A DNA stretch of 64,000 nucleotides from contig JAKSXM010000107.1 in NCBI GenBank assembly GCA_022575985.1, positions 6,448,001 through 6,512,000 on the forward strand. Direction: 5' to 3'. Under the pieces are notes generated by a model, which saw only the letters and a list, made by a program, of their open reading frames with translations, was not told the DNA's origin and searched no databases. Both the position numbers and the translations under genes were made by a program. This document shows, piece after piece, positions 56,191 to 64,000 of the stretch. Source of the stretch: Anagrus nilaparvatae (taxonomy: Eukaryota; Arthropoda; Insecta; Hymenoptera; Mymaridae). The stretch's first letter is position 1, and every line of letters begins with the position of its first letter.

Positions 56191-56324
56191 CTATTTATTA
56201 AACAAGGGATAAAATATTGGTTTTGGCTTTGCATGCAGTTGCATGCACGAGTGAGCGTAGCGAGCGAGTGCAGACAGCATGCAAAAGTCGAATCCCATAT
56301 TTTGTCCCGTGTTCTAAACAATAG
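56191..56324. repeat. Foldback with GC-rich loop
   Basis: ctattta.ttaaacaagggataaaatatt is inversely matched by aatcccatattttgtcccgtgttctaaacaatag. The loop has gcatgca words and cacgagtgagcgtagcgagcg. Confidence 0.6.
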
Positions 56325-56329
56325 TTTTA

Positions 56330-57979
56330 CATATAATGGGCAAAAAAGCCGTCTCCCTAGGGCAGAAAATAGGCTTTTTTTGCCCTAGATATGTAAAGTC
56401 ATTTATTTAGATTAGAAAAAAAAAACCTTACATTTTTGACATTTTCATAAGTTTTTTTAAAAAATAAAATTCAAGATTCACCTTACTAATATTTTTCTTC
56501 GGATTCTTTTGACAATAGGAATTTACGAACAAGTTATAAACTTAAGTAATTATTACTTTTGTTTCATTCTAATTTATTTTTACTTTATAAATAATTTATT
56601 CAAAATTTTAATTAAATATATTATAAGAAAGTATCCGCAAGTATTTTAAAATTCTTAATACTCGATTTTATGTTTAATCCCATTTTTTTTTTTTTTTTTG
56701 GTACCGGTTTCACAACTCGACCAAGAAGTTCTTTCACAACTATTTTAATGACAGATTGCTTTCATTGGATGTGTAGAATGAAAGAAAAAATGTTTGAATG
56801 ATGCTTTCTCACTATCAGGTGGAACTGGTTGAGCCAATCTTCACTACAATTATTATAGTTCTGTATTTGCCATTGATTATGTCTTGCTGCTGGTCCCATA
56901 TAGGTATTTCGTACCTTATCGGTACTTTTCGTAGACGATCAGATTTCATTTCCTCCAAGTATTGCGAGACTGGATATTAGCAGACTCAACTCGTAAAATT
57001 TGTGCTGGTAACGTATCAGGACACTCCTCTGATTTTCGTATTAAATTTTTTCTGGCAACTTTAACCTGTGTTTCTTTTTAAAATATTATTTATAAATAAA
57101 GTAAAAATAATAAATTCTTGGCCTCATTTCATCCGAAAAAGTTGATTTTTTTTTTTTAATTTTTCCCGTATTTTTTCAAAATTTTCATATGGACAGTTTT
57201 TATTAGCCAAAAAACAGAAAGAGAAACTCAGAAAAATCATTTTTTGTTATCAGAACTTTTTGCTATGTTAATTGTATAGCTAAAAAAATTGTTATCATAA
57301 AAGAGCCCGAGATTCCTGAAAAAATTGAATTACTTAGCGACTTATTATTTTTTATTTTCTGGCGTCTTGACGCTTTATAAAAAACTGATCCAACTGAAAG
57401 TTAACTTTTTGAAACAACTTTTTTTTTCTCTTTTGGAATTTTTCACTTTTTTTTCACAAAAATTCTAAAAACTTTAAATGGATCTAATTTGTTTCTATTT
57501 TAACCTGGAGGGCTAAAATTTATAGAGGAATCAATACCCATAAAAATTTATGAGAAACTGCTAGAAAGAAGTATTAAATTAATTTAAAAATATTATTACT
57601 TGGAAAATGACTGTGACATTAAGTTGTAACATAATAAAAAGCACTATGATGTATAAAAAATATAATCATTTAATCTGCTGTATACCCAAGCCAGCCAAAT
57701 TATGTGTAAATATGTATTTAGCATTATGCATATCAAAAAATATCATAAATCACGTGAATTCGACCATCTTTTGATTACACAATCATCAAGGTTAATTTTT
57801 TTAAGTCATTTTAAAAATTTCGAAAGGAGGAAAGTGCGTAACCCACATAGGCCATATAGTTTATATATTACAAATTGTAGAAAATTTATGATCAATCGGG
57901 CAAGGTAATTCTTCGAGTTTCCCGTTTCAGATATTTTTACCCCATGCATGGGCTAAATTCGAGCAAAAAACCCATATGC
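56330..57979. other. AT-rich spacer
   Basis: No gene supported. Confidence 0.3.
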
Positions 57980-58275
57980 CTAATTTTTCTTATGCAGCTT
58001 TTTCACATTCACTTTACAGGCTGTATTGTGAATCTAATAAGCTTTTATTATAACTTTTTTTCAGCTTTAAAAAATTCTTAACTATCGAGGTCCCTTGTTA
58101 CTCAGCAAACAACGTTATCTATAATTATCGATTTTCAGTATACCAATTTCTTTGAGAAGGGGCCTGGACATAGTTAAGAATTTTTCGAAGCTGAAAAAAA
58201 GTTATAATATAAGCATATTATATTTACAATACAGCCTGTAAACTCAATATGAAGAAGCTGCATAAGAAAAATTAG
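57980..58275. repeat. Foldback element, about 296 bp
   Basis: Left ctaatttttcttatgcagct, right agctgcataagaaaaattag (perfect). Further in, acaggctgtattgt / acaatacagcctgt and aaattcttaacta / tagttaagaattt pair. The loop is near 58,110-58,150. Confidence 0.8.
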
Positions 58276-58517
58276 CTGATTACTTTTTACTTGTAATCAC
58301 ATTAAATTTTACTAAGCTTAGGCAATAAAATTTGTTCTAAAAACATTTATCGCCCGAAAGTTATAATATATATTTAATTTAATTTATTCAGTTATATCAG
58401 TAATCCTACCAGTACCTGTTAGAACTTATTATTAGTAGGTATCAAAAACTCCTTCATACTTAAATTTTCCAATAGATGATTTAGATTGATCACCAGATGG
58501 CGAAGTTTTAGCAATCC

Positions 58518-58751
58518 TGTGGGAAATGTATGTATATGATAATAAATTCACCACTAAATGTTAACTAACATATATTTATTAATAACAACACTGAATGAAC
58601 ATGAATATAATAATGTATAGAAAGGCGTGTATAAAGAACGTGTGTACTGTCGTAGGTATAGTATAAGAATCTTGAATCGTGGCGTGGTTGAGCCGCGTAA
58701 ATGTGAGTGTATATGTGTATATGTGTAGGTGTATGTGAGAGTGTCCCCACA
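58518..58751 (-). repeat. 3' LTR of the gypsy element, 234 bp
   Basis: On the minus strand it runs TGTGGGGACAC ... CATTTCCCACA, with TG/CA ends inside the inverted repeat TGTGGG/CCCACA. It has TATA-like cttatactatacc and aataaa words (ttattaataaatatatg). Confidence 0.75.
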
Positions 58752-58764
58752 GTACTCCCCCCGC
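58752..58764 (-). promoter_or_regulatory. Polypurine tract
   Basis: gcggggggagtac on the minus strand directly upstream of the LTR. Expected primer for plus-strand DNA synthesis. Confidence 0.7.
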
Positions 58765-59212
58765 AATTTGAATTTTGTGATACATATTTTACAAAATTAA
58801 TGAAAAAGTATTTGATCTTAATTAATATTACAATTTTACAGTATGTATAAAATTTACAAAATTAATGAAAAATTATTCTTATTAGATAGCATTAGATAAT
58901 ATATAGTATAAAGAATTTTACAAAATTAATGAAAAATTATTTGTTTTAAGAACATATTACAAAATATATCATTTATAAAATTTTACATATAATTTTTACA
59001 TATTATTTATAATGTGTTACAATTATTTATATTTAATTTGAATTAAGAGAAGAAAAAAAAATTTTTGTTTAATACATTACAAAAAATAAAAAAAATTTTT
59101 AAAGTGACATTTAATTGACATTTTAATATATTTATAATTTATTTGAAAATTGAATTTAATGATAGAAATCTAATTATATTTAATTATTTAGTAATAGTTA
59201 CAACTATGTGTT
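58765..59212 (-). repeat. 3' non-coding region with tandem words
   Basis: attttacaaaattaatgaaaaa recurs at about 58,788, 58,852 and 58,917, a spacing of about 65 bp. Otherwise AT-rich without coding. Confidence 0.5.
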
Positions 59213-60010
59213 TTAACCTATTTTAGGTAAATTAAAATTAACATTTTTCTTCTTATTAGAATACGTCCTTAACGGTATGTAATCCTTTGGAAGAATATTC
59301 ATTTGTTGAACCACAGGAATTGCTTTGAGGATACCTGGTTTAGCGTAATTATGGTCAGTAGTATTAGCATTTGGCATAGCTGCTTGTCCTGTTTTTGGTG
59401 CACTTGGTGGTGCTGTATTTTTCTTTAAAATTCTTGGTGATATCTTAGCTGAACTTTTAGAATTGGTTGAACCTTTGGGCCTACCTCTTGGTCTGGGTTG
59501 AACTTTGGCATTAGTCGTAGAAGTTGTTGTAGATTCTGTTTGGACTGTTATATCAGTTGCTTGGGTAGACGTTCCAGGTACAGCTTCAGGTTGAACGCTA
59601 GGTACCTGAGTTGAGGTTGTAGGTTGGACAGGCTGGACAGGTCCCACAAATTCTCTTTCAAGATATGCTGGCTTGAGACGTTCTACGGTAACCCTAGATG
59701 CCTTCCCCTGCTTGTTGATTTCGAAGACCTTATCGGTTGGGCGAGAAATAACTTTGTATGGCCCTTCATATGGTTTTTCCAAAGCTCTGGTATCTTCGAC
59801 CCGGAGGAATACGTGTGAGCCATCCTCGAGAGACTTGAAGTAGAAAGGTTTAACCTTATGTTTATGAGCTGTTGGGACTGGCTTAAGGTCTCGCATATGT
59901 TCTCTGTAGGACTCTAAAAATATTTGGCGTTCTGGATTAAAATCATCAGCGTGGAAAAACTCACCTGGAATACGTAATGGTACACCAAATAAATATTCTG
60001 CTGGAGATTT
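59213..60010 (-). CDS. pol: Gypsy integrase C-terminus and basic tail
   Basis: The open frame covers SPAEYLFGVPLRIPGEFF (just right of the ATG counted at 59896), YREHMRDLKPVPTAHKHK and SHVFLRVEDTRALEKPYEGP, the GPF/GPY-like module that many gypsy integrases use for chromatin targeting. A Pro/Thr/Val-rich linker and an AT-hook-like PRGRPKGSTN follow. It is in the same frame as the RT-integrase ORF, but the insertion at 60,011-60,236 and its stop separate it. Confidence 0.7.
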   Translation of the reverse strand, partial: KSPAEYLFGVPLRIPGEFFHADDFNPERQIFLESYREHMRDLKPVPTAHKHKVKPFYFKSLEDGSHVFLRVEDTRALEKPYEGPYKVISRPTDKVFEINKQGKASRVTVERLKPAYLEREFVGPVQPVQPTTSTQVPSVQPEAVPGTSTQATDITVQTESTTTSTTNAKVQPRPRGRPKGSTNSKSSAKISPRILKKNTAPPSAPKTGQAAMPNANTTDHNYAKPGILKAIPVVQQMNILPKDYIPLRTYSNKKKNVNFNLPKIG

Positions 60011-60236
60011 CTATAATATTTTATAAATATTCTGCTGGTAATTTTTTTTTTTGAACCCATATTGTATCTTATGCTCGTTTTTGGGAATCTTATTTTTTTT
60101 TTGAAATTGTAACTAAAATTTCACTCGGTTATTAAAAATTTAAGCGACTTTTGAAATGTAAAAAGTAAATTTCTTAGATTTACAAAAAAAATAGAATTTT
60201 TTCGAAAAATTAGTGAATTTTCAAAAAGTTTTGTAA
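60011..60236. other. Insertion/duplication in the gypsy integrase gene
   Basis: The integrase frame ends [12 protein letters not shown] at 60,221, and sense resumes at SPAEYLF (60,010). A 36-base tract with aaatattctgctgg is duplicated at about 59,990 and 60,028. The inserted part contains sequence like 12,970-13,060. About 20 integrase codons present in the 29 kb copy are missing. Confidence 0.6.
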
Positions 60237-62557
60237 ATATTCGATAAGGTTTCTGTCCAGGTAAATCTAGCGTCGTGGCACATGATGGCGGCTTTGAGTG
60301 ACCGGTGCCAGCGTTCAACTAGGCCATTTGAGGCTGGATGATAGGCTGTAGTCCGTATTTTCTGAGTGCCAGTGAATTTGAGTAGAGCTTTGAAGAGTTC
60401 GGCTTCAAACTGTGAACCTTGGTCGGTAGTCACAATTTTTGGAGATCCGTACCTACAAATCCATCCATTGTAGAAAACTTTAGCTACAGTGTCTGCAGAA
60501 ATATCCCGTGTAGGAAAGGCTTCAGGCCACCTGGAGAAACGATCCACAGCTGTTACGCAGTAGCTAAATCCTTCTGATGTTGGCAAAGGTCCGATAATGT
60601 CCACATGAACATGGTCAAATCGACCATCTGGTGGAGCAATGACATCTGGTCTTGTAGTGACGTGTCTGGAGACCTTTGACTGTTGACAACTTATACATGT
60701 ACGTGCCCAGTTCGCAATGTCCTTTCTCATAGACGGCCAAAAGTATCTTTTGGTGACGAGTTTGGAAGTTGCTCTGCCACTGGGATGAGACAAGTTATGA
60801 AATCTGTTGAAAATTTTTCGTCGAAGTGAAGACGGTATATAAGGCCTGAGGACGTCAGTTGATGTTTCCAGATAAACAAGAGTTTGTTCTGGGCCCCAAG
60901 TCATACGTTTTAGAGTGAAAGATTTACGAGGCGACTCGATAAGCTTGGCTAGTTCTTGATCCGCATCTTGCAACTTAGTTAACTCGTCAAGTTCGAAATC
61001 CTTTGGCATTTCAACAGCATTAATTCTAGATAAGGCGTCTGCAACAACATTATCATCACCTGGTATATAGTAAACTTTTGTAGTGTGTTGAGTAATAAAA
61101 TCAAGTTGTCGTAGCCTTCTAGGTGAACCTCTATCTGGGCGTTTTTTGGTCTGCTTAAGAATAGTCTTAGGTGAAGGTGGTAAAAATGGCTTAGTTATAG
61201 GTTCGCGGTCAGTGTGAATTTCAAAATCACAGCCTTCTAGAAAATCTTGAAAATGTTTTAAACTCTCGTACATAGCTGTAAGTTCTCGGTCATACGTACT
61301 GTACTTCTTTTGAGTTCCATTAAATTTCCTAGAGAAAAATGCTAATGGCTTCCAAGGCTCGTTGCCAACTTTTTGCTCAATGGCCGCCCCCATGGCGGTA
61401 TCTGATGCATCCGTGACGAGACGTAGCTTGGCGTTCACAGCAGGATGAGCTAGCAGAGCAGCGTTCGCAAGGTCATTTTTACACTGTAGGAAGGCCGCTT
61501 CTGCTTCTGGTGTCCAGTTAATTGGAGTTTTATCATTTTTCTTGCTATTAGACAGATAGGCATTCAAAGGTGCCTGTGCCTCGGCGGCTTTAGGTATATT
61601 ACGTCTATAATAATTTATCATACCTAAAAATCGTCGAAGTTCTTGGACGTTCTCTGGCTTAGGAAAATTTTGAACTGCTTGCACCTTATCCGGCAGAGGG
61701 GATGTACCTGCTTCAGTAATTACTTGTCCTAAGTATTTAACTTCTTTTGCAGCGAAGGTGCACTTGGCCAGGTTAATGGTAAGTCCATGATCACTGAGTC
61801 GTTGAAAAACTATCCTCAGGTGATGTAGATGCTCTTCTGGAGTAGATGAGGCAATCAGCATATCATCAATGTAGCAGGCAACAAAAGGTAGCTCCTTAAG
61901 AACCTCGTCAACGAATCTTTGAAATGTTTGGGCTGCTCCACGTAATCCGAACTGCATAACCAAACATTCATAAAGACCCAGAGGAGTAGTAAGTGCTGTT
62001 TTTTGGATGTCCTCTTCTGCTACTGGAATCTGTTGGTAGGCTCTTTTAAGGTCAAGCGTTGAAAAGATTTTCTTACCGTGTAAAATATTGGCGAAGTCAT
62101 GGCAGTGTGGAATTGAATAGCAATCCGGGATCGTCATTGAATTCAGCCTGCGATAGTCCCCGCACATGCGCCATTTACCTGTTTCTTTTTTAGGAACCAT
62201 ATGTATTGGATTGGCCCAAGGACTATTGGAACGTCGGATCCAGCCTTTTTTTAAGAGAAATTCCAATTCGTCTTTAAGAACCTGAAATTTCTCCTTACAT
62301 AGACGCCGTGGGCGTTCTGCGACTGGATGACCTGTAGTAGGAATGTAATGCTTTACCTTTGTACCTGTTTTAACCTTTGGAGGGGTCAATCCCGTGACTT
62401 CCGGAAAGGCGTTGAGCAGTCTTGATACATCGGAAGATCGTTCGACTGCATGTACGTCGAGGAATGGCCGCCTGTCTGAATAACCTTGAGCGAAGCGTAG
62501 AGAATGTTTGTCGATGAGACGTTGATCCTCCAGGTCCACTAACAGCTTGGTGTCCAC
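60221..62557 (-). CDS. pol: Gypsy RT, RNase H and integrase (778 codons from Met)
   Basis: Reverse transcriptase: [11 protein letters not shown] (D169) and [10 protein letters not shown] (D231, D232). RNase [12 protein letters not shown] (D383), YDRELTAMY (E425), HTDREP (D450), VADALSRI (D507). Integrase: zinc domain H587, H591, C621, C624; catalytic D653 (HVDIIGPLP), D712 (TTDQGSQF) and E748 ([12 protein letters not shown]), with the D/E spacing of 35. All catalytic residues are present. The ORF begins in-frame after the nonsense codon at 62,579; the true polyprotein starts upstream in the protease. It ends early because of the insertion at 60.2 kb, so the copy cannot make a full integrase. 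Confidence 0.9.
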   Translation of the reverse strand: MDTKLLVDLEDQRLIDKHSLRFAQGYSDRRPFLDVHAVERSSDVSRLLNAFPEVTGLTPPKVKTGTKVKHYIPTTGHPVAERPRRLCKEKFQVLKDELEFLLKKGWIRRSNSPWANPIHMVPKKETGKWRMCGDYRRLNSMTIPDCYSIPHCHDFANILHGKKIFSTLDLKRAYQQIPVAEEDIQKTALTTPLGLYECLVMQFGLRGAAQTFQRFVDEVLKELPFVACYIDDMLIASSTPEEHLHHLRIVFQRLSDHGLTINLAKCTFAAKEVKYLGQVITEAGTSPLPDKVQAVQNFPKPENVQELRRFLGMINYYRRNIPKAAEAQAPLNAYLSNSKKNDKTPINWTPEAEAAFLQCKNDLANAALLAHPAVNAKLRLVTDASDTAMGAAIEQKVGNEPWKPLAFFSRKFNGTQKKYSTYDRELTAMYESLKHFQDFLEGCDFEIHTDREPITKPFLPPSPKTILKQTKKRPDRGSPRRLRQLDFITQHTTKVYYIPGDDNVVADALSRINAVEMPKDFELDELTKLQDADQELAKLIESPRKSFTLKRMTWGPEQTLVYLETSTDVLRPYIPSSLRRKIFNRFHNLSHPSGRATSKLVTKRYFWPSMRKDIANWARTCISCQQSKVSRHVTTRPDVIAPPDGRFDHVHVDIIGPLPTSEGFSYCVTAVDRFSRWPEAFPTRDISADTVAKVFYNGWICRYGSPKIVTTDQGSQFEAELFKALLKFTGTQKIRTTAYHPASNGLVERWHRSLKAAIMCHDARFTWTETLSNIYKTF

Positions 62558-62578
62558 TAAAAAGTCTGCACCAATGAT

Positions 62579-62908
62579 TTAACTTGGAACTGCTGCCACA
62601 CAGAAGGTCCAGGTTATAGGGCGACCAAGGCCGAAGTCTAGGACTAACTCCTTGGTTCCATATGTTGTAATAGGAGAACCGTTAGCTGCAACCAGCTGTA
62701 TAGTTCCTGGTTTACAATTCTTGGCATAAGGTGGTGGTAACAAGGATAGCATAGCTCCTGTATCTACGAGGAAGCTTGTCCCTGAATTTTTGTCCTTAAC
62801 AAGTAGGCGGTTTCTAGTAATAAAACCATCTTGCCCCACCAGATTGCAAGATGGGATTACTAGTTTCCCTGATCCTGCTGATTGGTAGGCTGATTGGCCC
62901 AACTGCAT
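62579..62908 (-). CDS. pol: Gypsy protease region
   Basis: 109 codons overlapping the gag end in the -1 frame. The catalytic motif FLVDTGAMLSLLP has D-T-G; later FGLGR and TFCVAA match the retropepsin end. It stops at 62,579 with TAA immediately before IIGADFLVD, which in this frame continues into the RT ORF. One base change therefore separates protease from RT, and everything around it is open. Confidence 0.8.
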   Translation of the reverse strand: MQLGQSAYQSAGSGKLVIPSCNLVGQDGFITRNRLLVKDKNSGTSFLVDTGAMLSLLPPPYAKNCKPGTIQLVAANGSPITTYGTKELVLDFGLGRPITWTFCVAAVPS

Positions 62909-63837
62909 TTTGAGCCCTTGTTGCAGTTACGGCACTTAGCTCCATATAGATTGTGATTTTTGCAAAATGCTTTGTTATAATCTGGCAAGGTTCCTCTTGT
63001 TTTGGATTTGCCCCGGTCTTTATTCCTGTCGTTTGAGCGGTCGCGACTTCGGTCACGGCTACGGTCGTGGCTACGACTCGATCCAGAAGCCGTCAGTTTT
63101 TTTACTTCAGCTGTAAGCTCCATGATTGCTTTTTGGAGCTCTGTAGTTAAGCTGTCGTTTTGCCGGACAGCGTTTACCGAAAACGACGGTGTAGCCGGCA
63201 CAGCTGGGGTGGGAGCATTTTCAATTATTTTATCCGCCATTTGGGCCAGCTTGGGCAGTCCTTCAGTTTCCACTATTGCCAGTGGGATCCTGACATAATC
63301 TGGCATCCGTTCCAGGAACAGAGATTTCAGCACAGTCTCATTGACCTTGCCACATGCCTCAGCCTTAATCCTGGCCAAGAACTGTGACGGTTTTTCGTCA
63401 CCTAACGACTTGCCCTTGAATAGGGCCCTCAGTTTTGCCTCAACTGAGGTCCCCAAGGATTCAATGACCCTGTTTTTGAGAACATCAAATTTTGTGGTGG
63501 AGTCTGGAACTGTCTCGTCCAGTAGCCCGGTCACATATGGTACAACCTCCTTTGGAGACAACGCAGTCATGTATGTAAACTTGAGCTCCGCGTCTGTAAT
63601 GCCATTTATTGTAAACAGGGCCTCCACCCTCGAGAACCAGCCCTTGGGGTCCTCCATCCAGAAGTCTGGAAGTTTATTGATTTTATTGTTCTGGTTTGTT
63701 GCTTGGTTTGGTCCGGTAGGCATGATTGTTTCAGTACTGTTTACCGATTCGGTTTCGCTAAGGTCCGAAGATACTGTTTCTAATGTTAGAGGAGATTCTG
63801 ACTCACTATCTGAATCCAATGGAAGTGTATCTTCCAT
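62860..63837 (-). CDS. gag: Gypsy gag, 325 residues
   Basis: Acidic Ser-rich N-terminus, then the capsid-like part beginning LPDFWMEDPKGWFSRVEALF and passing through RALFKGKSLGDEKPSQFLAR. A coiled-coil-like stretch and an Arg/Asp/Ser-repeat basic linker follow. The C-terminus has a Cys/His cluster (CKNHNLYGAKCRNC...C) that presumably binds RNA. It is fully open. The last codons CAG GGA AAC TAG contain the frameshift site. Confidence 0.85.
   Translation of the reverse strand: MEDTLPLDSDSESESPLTLETVSSDLSETESVNSTETIMPTGPNQATNQNNKINKLPDFWMEDPKGWFSRVEALFTINGITDAELKFTYMTALSPKEVVPYVTGLLDETVPDSTTKFDVLKNRVIESLGTSVEAKLRALFKGKSLGDEKPSQFLARIKAEACGKVNETVLKSLFLERMPDYVRIPLAIVETEGLPKLAQMADKIIENAPTPAVPATPSFSVNAVRQNDSLTTELQKAIMELTAEVKKLTASGSSRSHDRSRDRSRDRSNDRNKDRGKSKTRGTLPDYNKAFCKNHNLYGAKCRNCNKGSKCSWANQPTNQQDQGN
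62863..62869 (-). promoter_or_regulatory. -1 programmed frameshift heptamer GGGAAAC
   Basis: In the gag frame it reads G GGA AAC followed at once by TAG. This is a canonical X XXY YYZ heptamer in the correct phase. A -1 shift enters the protease frame (GGG AAA CTA). Confidence 0.75.
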
Positions 63838-64000
63838 ATACTACAAGATAAACGGGGTTTCTTTTAAATAATTTATAAATTTTGCAAATTTATGCAGGAA
63901 TAACCCGTATATATGGCAAAAATAAAAAATTTCTTAAAATTTGTAAAAATATATAGGAATGATCTATATATAATAAAAAATTTAGAAAAATTTATAACTG
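63838..64000 (-). other. Gypsy 5' leader
   Basis: AT-rich untranslated part upstream of the gag ATG. No LTR sequence is found before the window ends, so the 5' LTR and primer-binding site lie outside. Confidence 0.5.

Larger units (their letters stand above)
58518..64000 (-). mobile_element. Ty3/gypsy retrotransposon, nearly complete, 5' LTR beyond window
   Basis: Minus-strand order: leader (64000-63838), gag (63837-62860), -1 frameshift site, protease (62.9-62.58 kb), RT, RNase H and integrase (62557-60221), an insertion (about 60,236-60,011), integrase C-terminus and tail (60010-59213), 3' region, polypurine tract and 3' LTR (58751-58518). The ORFs are open apart from one TAA at 62,579 and the integrase insertion. 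The element is therefore much younger than the related copy at 28.8-32.2 kb. Confidence 0.9.

Noticed and set aside
58554..58785. Three overlapping minus-strand frames rich in Thr/Tyr/His
   Set aside because: They are translations of the gypsy LTR with its TG/TA simple repeats.
63002..63871. Plus-strand frames up to 176 codons
   Set aside because: Antisense to gypsy gag.
1..64000. CRISPR array, bacterial operon, rRNA genes or phage
   Set aside because: No regularly spaced repeats with unique spacers, no Shine-Dalgarno-led gene clusters and no rRNA-like sequence were seen.

Overview
This is an AT-rich stretch of animal nuclear DNA, most likely from an insect. Support for that: spliceosomal introns of about 60-90 bases with GT...AG ends, no bacterial operon organisation, an errantivirus-type LTR element with an env gene, Bel/Pao, copia, Ty3/gypsy, DIRS, Penelope and LINE retroelements, a P-element-like transposase, and a DUF4806-type gene (a family common in insects). 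I recognise no host housekeeping gene. The window is a deep pile of transposable elements, most of them decayed. Nearly all coding remnants are on the minus strand; DIRS and the BTB/POZ remnants are the main exceptions.

Region 1-8.1 kb holds two neighbouring minus-strand genes. The first is an open reading frame of at least 494 codons that runs off the left edge (C2H2 fingers followed by a transposase-like region). The second is a five-exon gene whose fourth exon was split by a complete two-ORF LINE (2115-6941), with a 15-bp target-site duplication at both ends. 8.4-11.4 kb is a decayed Ty1/copia element. 11.7-12.0 kb is a foldback element. 12.0-12.9 kb has three spliceable exons of a DUF4806-like gene. 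13.1-16.0 kb is a two-LTR errantivirus-like element that contains env pieces but no gag or pol. 16.1-28.5 kb has further foldback elements, a decayed BTB/POZ sequence (a second copy lies at 50.8 kb), a transposase-like remnant, a DIRS tyrosine-recombinase retrotransposon remnant and diverged tandem repeats.

28.8-32.2 kb is a badly decayed gypsy element of the same family as the far better copy at 58.5-64 kb. 34-43.5 kb contains another transposase-like pseudogene, Bel/Pao gag, LTR fragments, a P-element-like transposase abutting a LINE RT fragment, and an unrecognised gene remnant. 43.8-58.3 kb is mostly AT-rich spacer with foldbacks, small unrecognised ORFs, a Myb/SANT-like fragment, Penelope and a TA-flanked MITE carrying a tRNA-like insertion. 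The right end (58.5-64 kb) is a gypsy element with a 3' LTR, gag, a canonical -1 slippery heptamer, protease, RT, RNase H and integrase. It is spoiled by one nonsense codon and one insertion in integrase.

Nothing here is clearly a new cellular system. The most informative points are the LINE insertion into a spliced gene with preserved target duplications, the env-only LTR element, the unusual in-frame stop between the LINE ORFs, and the perfect GGGAAAC frameshift site in gypsy. Family assignments come from motifs read by eye; no database search was possible.
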